Source: Channallabes apus
Lineage: Eukaryota; Chordata; Actinopteri; Siluriformes; Clariidae
DNA: 64,000 nucleotides
Assembly: GCA_030522415.1 (NCBI GenBank)
Contig: CM060113.1
Span: forward strand, 12,100,065 to 12,164,064
Reading direction: 5' to 3'
Below the pieces are notes generated by a model. It made no database searches. It was not told the DNA's origin and was given only the letters and a program-made list of their open reading frames with translations. Numbering within the stretch: the first letter of the stretch is position 1; every line of letters begins with the position of its first letter. Positions 36,380 to 64,000 of the stretch are shown one piece after another. The position numbers and the translations under genes were made by a program.

Positions 36380-37140
36380 CTACGGATGATAGCATCTTTC
36401 AGTATAAAAAGGGTCTGTTTGAAATAACTCATTGGATTGACCAACGCACACTACCATGGAATCCAATCCAATGGATCTGAGAAAGATGGTGGTAGATTTG
36501 CATAAGTCAGAAATGGTTCTTGGAGTCATTTCTAAAAAAAAGAAACTACAAATACCAATTTCAGTTCCAACAATTGCACTTAAGTTTGACCACTTTGACA
36601 AGGTCTGAACAAACCAGTCATGATCAGCTTAGAGGCAATTGGTGCTGATGGTACCGTCAACTAAGTTTTACATTGCTATCGACTGGAAGGGTGTCATCCA
36701 AGAAACAAGCGTCCTGCTCCAAAATCAACACCTTCAAACTTGACTAAATTATGCAGTCGATCGCATGGACAAGTGAAGAGCCTTGTAGAGGAAAGTTTTG
36801 GCCAGAGGTATGTTTGAATAAGTAACAGTGAGGCATTCAACCCCAAGAACATTGTACCCACTGTTAAGCAGGGTTTAGTGGTAGCATTCCACTGTCTATC
36901 CTTTTAAATATTTGTTCACCGTGCTTAAAATTCAGGGTGACATGAGGAAACCAAATTTAGACAAATTTAATTGAACACTACCATAAAACCCTGCAGAGAA
37001 GAGTGGTCAAATATACAGACAGTACTGTATTCTGCCTGAAGCTGGTTGATGGTGACCAAAAGCATCTGCTAAAGGTGGAACTTGTTGAGGGACATTCACC
37101 CAAATATGAGGTGTGCAGTAGGTATGTTTTTTTTTTTTTT
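36380..37140 (+). mobile_element. Degenerate Tc1-like transposon, family D
   Basis: On the plus strand from 36456, MESNPMDLRKMVVDLHKSEM resembles the paired-like N-terminus of a Tc1 transposase, then the frame is lost. TGCTCCAAAATCAACACCTT and GTACCCACTGTTAAGCAGGG (normally encoding IPTVKHGG) are later landmarks. Confidence 0.6.
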
Positions 37141-38129
37141 TTAAATCTGGATTGATTTTAGGAAACCCCAAATAAATCACAACTTGTGTACCAAATTCTT
37201 GGGTACCAAATTTCTTAGTATTGCACTGTATATTATTTCATCATTACTGTAGGTCCCACTAAAAGACCAGCTTGAAATTTCTGCAATTTCTACAATTGAC
37301 TGCAAGCCCAACATTACCATGACATTTATGTTCGTGATGAATTTATGTTATGGTTTGCTAGCAAATGTAGATAGATAAAGGAGGCTTAATTTTGAAACAT
37401 GCCTATTTTATTCCTGTACTCAGACTCTGTAGCCTTCACAATGTACTGTACCTGAGCCTATGTGTGCATGTTACTTTTTTTTAACCCTTCAACAATTCAT
37501 TAAGTAAAAATATATATATTTTTTAATTTCTCTTTTTTTTTTTTTTTTTTCCTCTTCCAAACGGTTGAGATGTTGTCTTTTGTGAAGAATAAGATTACTG
37601 AGCTTGCAAAACAATAACACATTCTTTGGCTAGATGATCTGTGGCAAGTGAAGTGTGAGTTATTATCAACAATGAACATAGTTTTATCATGAATATATTA
37701 AATTAAATTATGAAGCTGTTGATTGTTAATAATACAGTAAGTCACATTTCACATACAGTATTTTATGGAGCCTCTTACTGTATCATATCAGAGATGTTTG
37801 CATGTTTACACTTATAAACGTAGTATAGTTTGATGGTACTTGTATTCTCTACCCTAGGAACTAGCATGTGGATGTGTTTTCGATGAAGTGTACATTTGCT
37901 CAGGATAACGGCATCTTGCATCTAGCAGATAATAGCTAGTATATTAGGATTTATGAAATTTTGTGGTTTTGTACCAGCATCTCAGGGATGTGTCTGCCAG
38001 TGTATAGACACTGATGTGTGGTTTATTCATTTTAAGAGAGAAATAAAGCTGGCAAATAAGCTTTATATATATATATATATACTGTACAGTATGTACACTT
38101 GTTGTTTTACTGCATTATATCTAATCACG

Positions 38130-38210
38130 AGACTTGTTCAAGTGTGTTCTGTTATTTTACACAATCAAAAGTCCTGGTTTGACCTGAACATGCCTCTTAT
38201 GAATGAATAC
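38130..38210 (-). mobile_element. End fragment of the mariner-like short element
   Basis: The complement reads GGTCAAACCAGGACTTTTGA and AAAATAACAGAACACA, matching the left end at 42795. Confidence 0.5.
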
Positions 38211-38395
38211 AACATTGTTCTTGAATAAAAAAATGAAATCAGTAGGATATTTTGTGGCATAAGAGGAATAAAACACTAGGAGAAATCATTTTACTATAAA
38301 TTCAGGTTTTAAACAGTTATTTGTCTGGATCGTATTACTCTGCGTTCATTACTTGTAACTGCCACACCACATTTTATTATTGTACTTATTTAGAG

Positions 38396-38515
38396 TAAGT
38401 ACCTGTCGTTGAAGGTTAAAGAGTTTGTAGAAAATAGTTAAAAGGTTAAAGCTTAAAATAAGCTGATCAGCTTTAATGTAATCAGTGATATTATTATTTC
38501 AGGTTGACGCCCACG
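38396..38515 (+). repeat. Unassigned dispersed repeat, copy 2
   Basis: Same unit as 10057-10192, including AAGCTGATCAGCTTTAATGT and GTGATATTATTATTTCAGGT, in the same orientation. Confidence 0.55.
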
Positions 38516-38579
38516 TACAGTACATGTGCTTCTGTCTTTCTTTACAGCTGCACTCTCTGCCGAACTCATTAATACAAAG

Positions 38580-38582
<3 letters not shown>

Positions 38583-38641
<59 letters not shown>
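38583..38641. repeat. (AT)n microsatellite
   Basis: About 30 AT units. Confidence 0.95.
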
Positions 38642-38646
<5 letters not shown>

Positions 38647-38968
38647 TTTTAAGCATCTTACGCCTTGTTTAGGCTAGTATCTAATTACTCTAGACAAACA
38701 CAAAAACCGGCTAAACAGCCTGAATTTCAAAGAAGTCAGTGGAAAGACTTATGCAGCTGATCCTTATGTATTGAGAGGTGCACATCCTCGACAGCAAGTT
38801 CAGAATTGAGTCTAGTATTACCATGTTCCGTGTCTGGAAGCCTATGAGTCACATGATCAACACGCTAGTAAGTGCCTATATACTGTATATTACTGTAATC
38901 CTTATAATGCACCTGCTTAAAAAGAAATTGTGCAATAGGACAAAAACATGCAGTAGCTGCAGAATTAC

Positions 38969-39033
38969 ATGTTTTAACAATGAAAAACAGTAAAAAAAAA
39001 AATTTTTTTTACTGTTTTTCATTGTTAAAACAT
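38969..39033. repeat. Near-perfect palindrome
   Basis: Arms of 23 bp (38969-38991 and 39011-39033) are exact inverted copies, joined by A11T8. It could extrude as a cruciform or fold as an RNA hairpin. Confidence 0.9.
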
Positions 39034-39088
39034 TTAATTATATATACAATATTATATACAATATTAATAGATAATAATTAATAACTCT

Positions 39089-39352
39089 GTGTGCATGGAG
39101 TTTGCATGTTCTCCCCGTGCTTGGTGGGTTTCCTCCGGGTACTCCGGTTTCCTCCCATATTGCAAAGACAGGCAGAATTGGCTTTCCCCAAAATTTCCCA
39201 TAGTGTGTGAATGAGTGTGTGAGTGTGTGTATGCTTGTGTGTGCCCTGTGCTGGTTGGCACCCCATCCAGGGTGTACCCTACCTCGTGCCCTAAGTCTCT
39301 AAGAGTGATACAGGATAAAGTGGTATAGATGATGATTGAGTGAGTGAGTGAG
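39089..39352 (+). mobile_element. 5'-truncated V-SINE
   Basis: It starts in the conserved centre (GTGTGCATGGAGTTTGCATG) and continues to the tail GAGTGAGTGAGTGAG. No clear target duplication is seen. Confidence 0.8.
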
Positions 39353-39652
39353 AGTGAACAGCGTATATTCAGAGGTTGTAATTGTTATTTAAAATTGATA
39401 GAAAATGATAGAAAAAAAGCTGCCTGCAATTTATCGTGGCAGAGGTTATAAGTTACAATATTGTACCGTAAATGGTCTTAAAATAAATCTTTCATCAATC
39501 TATTCTCATGAGACAAAGATAATTCCTTCTGAGTCAAACATTTATCTTTATTGCTTGATTTTATTCACCGCCACTCATTAAAGATAAAGTGTATATATGG
39601 CTTATATGACCACATACTGTAAGGTACAGAAGTTATTAAGTCTCAAAGGTCG

Positions 39653-39743
<91 letters not shown>

Positions 39744-41499
39744 CTGTTACTACCCCCACTGCCTTGTGACTACCTGGTTTTGATGTGTGTCCTGAGGGTG
39801 GAGCTCACAAAGTACTAGACAGTTCATCAGTAGTATGTATGTGTCTGTGTGTCTGTGTGTCTGTGTGTGTTCAAGAAGGAACAAGGGTGTGGGGATTTAC
39901 TTACCGTGCCAGTAAGGCTGCTTTCATATTTAATTTTATTTCCATTATTCTATTTGGATTCTAACAGAAATTTGTGCTTGCTTTGGATTTCTCGCACATT
40001 TTCACCTACCGGTACTGTACATTCTCACAGGATAAAGAGATCAGTCTGTTCTTACTGTCTTGTGCAAAGAGTCACATTAATCTGATTTACATAAGATCAT
40101 TTAGTTGACTTGGCTTTAAATTTTTTTTTTTTTTTTTTTTAACTTATGACTTTGTTTTAACCGGTGTGTGTGTGTGTGTGTGTGTGTGTGTGCCAAGTGT
40201 GACTGGTAGTTTTATCCCCATAAATATTCAAAGTGCCTATAAACTTGATTTGGCATCCTGCAAGCAATTGCGTGCGTTTAATCCACTCATTCACTTCAGT
40301 TTAATAGCATTCTATGGTTTTGGTTTTGTATCTTTTAAAAAAGTTGAAAAAAAAAAAAAAGTTGTGGCTCTGTGCACTGAACTTCCTGCTGAATCAAACC
40401 CTGTAGTTCCTTTTAACAGTTATATTGCAGTTCCTTTTAAAGCTGATCTTAATGAAGTTCACTAAGCGTGCTCTCCTTTGCTGTGGTGTATCTGCAGAAA
40501 TGAAGCATTGCTTCGGGTTTTTCCTCACTTTTAAATACATTAAGGAAAACTAGCAGTTTAAATCCTGAGACTTTTGGCCACAGTCTCCACTAGATGGAGT
40601 GACTAGACCACGGTTCAATTACCAAATTAATAAATGAATAAAACAATACTTCTGTCTGTAATTTCAGCCCAGGCTGTACTGTATGTAGAAATATGGATAT
40701 TGAGAGACAATAAACTGCTGCATTTTTGTAAGATATGTACAGTATGAATTTCAAAATGTGTTAATCCAAGAAATCTTGCTTGACATACAAATAAAAATAA
40801 GGGGAATAAATATAAAAAGGTTGAATAAATACTAAAACATGGTGCTAGAAATAACTACTATAGTTTTTTTCTCTTCAAATTTGGGATTTATAGTTGTACA
40901 TGTATTTTTCATTTTCATTTTGCAATAATTAATAAATAAATTATGTTATGTATTACATTTGCAGTTATATTTGGTAAACTGTCCCCCTAGAGGGAATACC
41001 AACACTTTGCAATTCGTACCTCATCATTTCTAGTAGGATTCAGTCCGGACACGTCATCTATTTTCTGTTCTCTAAACCATCAATCTAAACCTTAATAGGC
41101 AATTTTTAACCTCTTGGGGGAAGCGTAACACTAATCCATTTTTTTTAATCAGGGTTTTTGAATGGAACGTCCTGAAAAATGTTCTGTTTAATTTAGTATA
41201 ACATTCGATAGCCAATGTTGAAGTTTTACTACATATCCGTACTTATCCTAACCTATTATAATATTATTATAACCATTTTGTTATAAATACAATATGTAAG
41301 ATGAGTTGTTTTTTGGAGTTATTTCAGTCAAAAATCTGATTCATCACATATAGGGTGCCAAAATTTATGGAAATGACTGCACAAACCTGCACACACGCAC
41401 ATACAAACCGTTTTTTTTTTCTCTCGAGTGCGTCTGGTTATTTTTGTATGAGCAGAGGATGTTCTCAGACTATAAACTTCTGTCTGTCTCTGTTTTTAG
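39353..41499 (+). other. jakmip1 intron 1, 3' part
   Basis: Contains (CA)n, (GT)n at 40165-40192 and poly-T/poly-A tracts; no exon-like sequence is seen before the acceptor at 41499. Confidence 0.5.
39654..39741. repeat. (CA)n microsatellite
   Basis: About 44 uninterrupted CA units in jakmip1 intron 1. Confidence 0.95.
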
Positions 41500-41642
41500 G
41501 CTGAAGCCTGATGATGACGATGATGCTGATGATAAAAAGGAGGATGATGACGGTAGTGCAGTCCATCCCGAGGCGCTGGTAGTTTTGTGTAAGGCGATAA
41601 AGACGCCTGGAATCAGACTAGAGGACCACCAGAGAGTCAAGG

Positions 41643-59080
<17,438 letters not shown>

Positions 59081-59214
59081 TACCATTTTTGTGATGCATG
59101 TTATTTCATTGTGTTCTGTATGCATGTGTGGTTGTGTTGTGTGGTGACGTACAGTATGTTTGTGTGCATGCATTTGTCTATTGTAAAAGAAAAAGTTCTA
59201 TATATGTTATATAA

Positions 59215-59640
59215 ATACACCGATCATGCATAAAATCAAAACGCAAAATATTATGCCCATTAATGTATAGGTTCCCCTTGTGCCATACTCTAAGACCTAT
59301 GTAGTGTCTGGCACAGCAACATTATCAGTGCTGGGGTTTGCAGGGTGGTGCCTCCATGGATCAGACTTGTTTTGAGCATTCTATATGTGCCAAAATGAAT
59401 TGAGATCTGTGGAATTTGGAGCTCGGGTGAACAACCTCCGAACCTTTTGCCTGTTAAAGCCCATGCGCAGCAGGCTGTGATGCAAGGGGTGTTCGGATAG
59501 CTTCCTATTGTTGCCAGCAGTTACCTTTTTCAGCTATGTGTGGTACATTGGTGATTGGACCACACTGGCTTGCCTTTGGTCCCCACAATCAGAAATGAAC
59601 CTTGGGTGTCCATGATCCTGTCACCAGATTACTGGTATAT
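59215..59640 (-). mobile_element. Tc1-like fragment, family C
   Basis: End ACACCGATCATGCATAAAAT, then TATAGGTTCCCCTTGTGCCA and CCATGATCCTGTCACCAGAT. It is interrupted or truncated by the L2 element at 59641. Confidence 0.65.
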
Positions 59641-62430
59641 AATTCAATTCAATTCAATTCAGTTTTATTTGTATAGCGCTTTTAACAATTGTCATTGTCT
59701 CAAAACAGCTTTACACAATCAAAAGAATTATTTAAGTTTGTATGGAATGTGAATGTGTATGAATCAAAATGTTCAGATATTCCCTGGCGAGCAAGCCCGA
59801 GGGCGACAGTGGCAAGGAAAAACTCCCTGAGACGGTAATAGGAAGAAACCTTGAGAGGAACCAGACTCGACAGGGAACCCATCCTCATCTGGGTGAAACA
59901 GATAGTAGGAAATGATCTGCATTTATACAGTGTTAAGTGTTAGGTTCAGCTATAATATTTGATGTTAATTGATGTTATAATACTTGATGTTAAAATGGAG
60001 TCCAGTAGTTATTCGAGACTCAGATAGACTTGTAGAAAGTTCCAGTCCTGAACTATCGAATTGTCAAGTCCTCAGAGAAACAGCTGACCACACCAGTCGA
60101 GGCCAGAACCATCTTCTAAGTATAGAGAATCATCCCCAGACACCAGACGCATCCTAAAGAGACACACGGGGCATCCATGCGATGAGACCTCCAACCAGAA
60201 ACCGGGCACCAGGATGGATCAGACAGGTCCGGAGGGAAGAGGGAGTCTGGATCACTGGCAGCTCAGGAACCACATGTGTAGCTCGACAGAGAGAGAGAGA
60301 AAGAGTGAAAGGGGGAGACAGGGGGAGAGAGGAAAGAGAAAGAGGGGGAGGAAGAGAAGAGGAGGAGAGATTGCAATTAGGTATGGTCACAGTCACAATG
60401 TCTAATGTGAATGTATATTTACTGTAGAGTGCAAGCAGGGACTCCGGCAGGACTAACTATGACAGCATGACTAAAAGGGAGAGCCAGAAGGAAACACAAA
60501 CATGAGGGCTCCCTGAGATGTAAAGCAAACAATCATCTCACCGTCAACAAACCTGAGTGATCAAATGAGACTGAGGAAGACAGCATCTAAACATACCAGT
60601 TCACCATAATACTCTACGTCCATGAGTCCCCCAGATCTGCTCCTTTACCTTATGGCAAATCTATTTATAAAATGCTTGGTTAAATAAATAGGTTTTTAGC
60701 CTAGACTTAAACACTGAGACTGTGTCTGAGTCCCGAACACTATTTGGAAGACTATTCCATAATTTTGGGGCTTTGTAAGAAAAAGCTCTGCCCCCAGCTG
60801 TAGTTTTCATAATACGCGGTACTGATAAGCAGCCTGCATCCTTTGACCGAAGTAGGCGTGGCGGATCGTAAGACACTAGCAGTTCGCTCAGATACTGCGG
60901 CGCGAGACCATTTAATGCCTTATATGTCAAGAGTAGTATTTTAAAATCAATGCGAAATTTCACAGGGAGCCAATGCAGTGAAGATAGGATAGGGGTGATG
61001 TGCTCATATCTTCTGGTTCTAGTGAGGACTCTCGCTGCTGCATTCTGGACTAGCTGAAGCTTGTTTATGCACCTAACTGAACAACCAGACAGTAAGGCAT
61101 TACAATAGTCCAACCTAGAAGTGATAAAAGCATGAACTAGTTTTTCTGCATCATTTAGCGACAATATATTTCTTATTTTGGCGATATTTCTAAGGTGAAA
61201 GAATGCTATCCTGGTGATATTATCTACATGAGCTTCAAATGAAAGGCTGGAATCTATAATCACGCCGAGGTCTTTTACTGTTGCATTTGACGGAACAGAA
61301 AGGCCATCTAAAGTTACGGTGTGATCTAAGATTTTACTTCTAGCTGTATGCGGTCCTATGACTAGAACTTCTGTCTTATCCGGATTAAGCAGAAGGAAGT
61401 TAATTAGCATCCAATTTCTTATGTCCTGAACACATTGCTCAACTTTAGTAAGATGGTTTTTCTCATCAGGTTTTGTTGAGACGTATAGCTGTGTGTCGTC
61501 AGCATAACAATGAAAACTAATACCATGCTTACGGATTATGTTGCCCAGAGGAAGCATGTAAAGGGAAAAAAGCAGTGGGCCTAAAACTGAACCCTGCGGA
61601 ACGCCAAACTCCACTAGAGAACATGCAGAATAATCACCATTTAAGTCTACATACTGATAACGATCGGTCAAATAGGATCTGAGCCAGGAGAGGGTTGTAC
61701 CCTTAATTCCTACTAAATTTTCTAATCTGTGAAGAAGAATAGCATGATCAATAGTGTCAAAAGCTGCACTGAGGTCGAGTAATACAAGCATAGTTACACA
61801 ACCCTGATCAGAGGCCAATAGGAGGTCATTTACTACTTTAACGAGTGCTGTTTCTGTGCTGTGATGAGGCCTAAATCCTGACTGATACAGTTCATGTATG
61901 CCATTTCTATGTAGATATGAGCATAGCTGCTCCGCTACTATCTTTTCCAGAATCTTAGAGATAAAGGGGAGGTTTGATATTGGCCTGTAATTGGACAGCT
62001 GACAGGGGTCGAGGTCAGGTTTCTTAATTATTGGTTTAATAACTGCTACTTTAAAAGATTTTGGAACATAACCAATGCTGAGTGAGGAATTAATTATTCT
62101 CAACATCGGTTCTGTTATTACTGGTACTATCTGTTTAAGAAAATGTGTCGGTATAGGATCTAATATACAGGTTGATGAATTTGCAGAAGAGATGAGTGAA
62201 ATTAGTTCATTCTCTTCAAGAGGAGTAAAGTATTCTAGGTTTGAATCTGACATGGCTAGGTTAACATCAGTATCAATTACATTGTTTGGTTTCAAAGCCT
62301 CAATTTTATGCCTGATATTTACAATTTTATTATTAAAAAAGTTCATGAAGTCCTCACTATTGCATGATGTTGTTGTGGAGATTTCTGTAGTGGTCTTATT
62401 TCTGGTTAATTTGATTATAATTGATAATCA
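59641..62430 (-). mobile_element. L2-clade LINE, 5' truncated
   Basis: The element runs antisense to jakmip1. Its 3' end at 59641 carries the short-repeat tail (complement of AATTC repeats) usual for L2 elements. About 1 kb of 3' UTR follows, with a purine-rich stretch at 60280-60370, then the reverse-transcriptase frame. The 5' part of ORF2, including the endonuclease, and ORF1 are missing. Confidence 0.85.
60661..62346 (-). CDS. L2-type reverse transcriptase, C-terminal 561 residues of ORF2
   Basis: The frame is uninterrupted from the first Met to the stop and stays open upstream to about 62410. RT motifs by residue: NYRPIS (119-124), [12 protein letters not shown] (189-200), [10 protein letters not shown] (248-257) and the catalytic YADD (281-284) in [11 protein letters not shown]. 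After it come the L2-typical segments [41 protein letters not shown] and [18 protein letters not shown]. The endonuclease domain is absent, so it could not retrotranspose alone. The absence of stops suggests a fairly young insertion. Confidence 0.9.
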   Translation of the reverse strand: MNFFNNKIVNIRHKIEALKPNNVIDTDVNLAMSDSNLEYFTPLEENELISLISSANSSTCILDPIPTHFLKQIVPVITEPMLRIINSSLSIGYVPKSFKVAVIKPIIKKPDLDPCQLSNYRPISNLPFISKILEKIVAEQLCSYLHRNGIHELYQSGFRPHHSTETALVKVVNDLLLASDQGCVTMLVLLDLSAAFDTIDHAILLHRLENLVGIKGTTLSWLRSYLTDRYQYVDLNGDYSACSLVEFGVPQGSVLGPLLFSLYMLPLGNIIRKHGISFHCYADDTQLYVSTKPDEKNHLTKVEQCVQDIRNWMLINFLLLNPDKTEVLVIGPHTARSKILDHTVTLDGLSVPSNATVKDLGVIIDSSLSFEAHVDNITRIAFFHLRNIAKIRNILSLNDAEKLVHAFITSRLDYCNALLSGCSVRCINKLQLVQNAAARVLTRTRRYEHITPILSSLHWLPVKFRIDFKILLLTYKALNGLAPQYLSELLVSYDPPRLLRSKDAGCLSVPRIMKTTAGGRAFSYKAPKLWNSLPNSVRDSDTVSVFKSRLKTYLFNQAFYK

Positions 62431-63084
62431 ATTGATAATTCAATTCATCTGGTGATGGTGTTAGTATTGTGGCTGATTGGTGTATGTATATATCATTCCA
62501 AATAGTTCATGCATTACAATTTTTTTTCTGTTTCTATGTTCTTGCAGTATATCCTAAAATAGGCATACATTTATGTATTAATCTAACAGCAATCCAATAA
62601 AATATCATGTTGTTTTTTGATTTTGATTTTCCAATTAAGTCCACCATGGTCCGATACCCTAACTGGCTATTAGAAATAATAATCACAGCACACATGATGG
62701 CAGTCTTTGATGATTTCTGTTTATTATAAGCAAAGAGAGCGCACAGTATGTAAGGTTTTGGCCAGACGCCATGTGTCGTCTACAGGCCTTTCATCAAAAG
62801 AACAAAAGTCATTAACATGTTCCGGAGAGAACAAAGAGAGGAAGTCATATGGAGAATTGGAGGCAGATGATAGGAAGCACATTAACATGTTCCGGGGAGA
62901 AAAAAATGTGTCCCAGCGAGCCATAGGAAGTACAGTATAATGGTATAAAGAACGAGGTCGTGCAACAAGTGAGTTGCTTTATAGACATAATGAAACAGAA
63001 CAAAGAGAGGTAAGAGATAGGGACATGGGAAAGTTCATGCAATGTCAGAATACCATAACGAGATTCCCAAACTATAAGCACTAA
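62431..63084. other. jakmip1 intron 13, nothing firm
   Basis: A phrase CATTAACATGTTCCGG occurs twice (62811 and 62880) about 69 bp apart, each followed by GAGAA. No family assigned. Confidence 0.4.
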
Positions 63085-63706
63085 TATCCTGCTATAACAG
63101 CCTCCACTTCTCTGGGAAGGCTTTCTACTAGATTTTGGAGCATGGCTGGGGACCTTTTTGGGGTTGAAGTCAGGGTTCTGTGTAGATTAACCATAGTAAA
63201 CCATGTGCTTATTGCCTCTTTGTGCATAAAAGCACTACATTGCAGGTAAATGTTTTGGTATCTTATAATACAGGATGGCGGCACGGTGGTGTAGTGGTTA
63301 GCACTGTCGCCTTGCACCTCCAGGGTCTGGGTTCGATTCCCCGGCCAGGCTCGATTCCCGTCTCTGTGTGCATGGAGTTTGCATGTTCTCCCCGTGCTTG
63401 GTGGGTTTCCTCCGGGTACTCCGGTTTCCTCCCACAGTCCAAAGACATGCAGGTTAGGCTAATTGGTGTTCCCAAATTGACCATAGTGTGTGAATGAGTG
63501 TGTGAGTGTGTGTATGAGTGTGTGCCCTGCGATGGATTGGCACCCTGTCCAGGGTGTACCCCGCCTAGTGCCCGAAGTCTCCTGGGATAGGCTCCAGGTC
63601 CCCCGCAACCCTGAATAGAAGGATAAAGCGGTATAGAAAATTAATGAATGAATAATACAGGATAATGTTTAGGTGTTCACATACTTTTGGCCATATAGTG
63701 TAAGAG
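63085..63706. mobile_element. Tc1-like short element split by a SINE
   Basis: Left part 63085-63264 (TATAACAGCCTCCACTTCTC, GGGAAGGCTTTCTACTAGAT) and right part 63664-63706 (TTCACATACTTTTGGCCATA, TAGTG end) are one Tc1-type element, interrupted by the V-SINE. Confidence 0.7.
63265..63663 (+). mobile_element. Full-length V-SINE with 12-bp target duplication
   Basis: ATAATACAGGAT at 63265-63276 and 63652-63663 flanks a complete copy: head GGCGGCACGGTGGTGTAGTG, centre GTGCATGGAGTTTGCATGTT, TCCTCCGGGTACTCCGGTTT, end CACCCTGTCCAGGGTGTACC and tail AATGAATGAAT. Confidence 0.92.
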
Positions 63707-64000
63707 ATCTCTTGGCGTCTGTATGCAAGGGACTATATTATTTCTGATGTATGGACACAGCCAAATAGATGTCCTCAGGGATAGTGACCATATTTCAAAT
63801 TCAATGTGTATTCATTTTTCAGTTCAATTTCTGTTCAATAAATCCTCTATGTGATTACAATTTCTGTGTAAACACAGTCATAATCCCTGCTCATGATGAC
63901 AGATCTTTTATTATGCATACAATTGCATTTCAAATAATCTCCGCAGGTGGACGGGGTCACAGCAACAAATCCAAGAACCAATAAACCGTTGTTGAACAAT

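Overview
The window is teleost nuclear DNA. It is AT-rich and carries many vertebrate-type introns, Tc1/mariner, hAT and PIF/Harbinger DNA transposons, tRNA-headed SINEs (including the V-SINE type with a conserved centre), an L2-type LINE and very many dinucleotide microsatellites. The transposon and SINE mix looks like an otophysan fish such as a catfish, but that assignment is an inference.

Two protein-coding genes are firmly supported and lie head to head. WFS1 (wolframin) is on the minus strand: seven coding exons between 20305 and 13922 splice without a break into a 901-residue protein, and a non-coding first exon with a CCAAT/GC-box promoter is predicted near 22.5 kb. JAKMIP1 is on the plus strand: a CpG-rich promoter and likely non-coding exon 1 lie at about 34.3-34.6 kb, and twelve coding exons lie between 41643 and 58855. 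They give 594 residues, and the long-isoform 3' exons lie beyond the window. As I recall, the same two genes are also divergent neighbours in the human genome (4p16), which supports the identification. The two proteins have no known shared pathway: wolframin is an ER membrane stress/calcium protein and JAKMIP1 is a coiled-coil microtubule- and JAK-associated protein.

Layout: 1-12 kb is repeat-rich downstream flank of WFS1 (SINEs, a Harbinger copy with a nested insert, Tc1 relics, a LINE relic). At 12.07-12.36 kb there is a small unrecognised coding-like segment with a frame break. WFS1 occupies 13.9-22.5 kb, with a dead mariner-type element and a Tc1-related relic in one intron and a short inverted-repeat element in another. 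The shared upstream region, 22.7-34.2 kb, is a transposon graveyard with two hAT insertions still framed by exact 8-bp target duplications, a long hairpin and microsatellites. JAKMIP1 fills 34.3 kb to the end; its introns hold a 31-bp minisatellite, a 500-bp triplet array beside a splice donor, a nearly intact Tc1 element with TA duplication, several SINEs and an antisense L2 LINE with an uninterrupted reverse-transcriptase frame.

Most apparent ORFs over 60 codons are transposon pieces, microsatellite translations or antisense shadows. Splice sites were assigned by eye (GT/AG, frame continuity and similarity to remembered family sequences); no alignment or database search was run.
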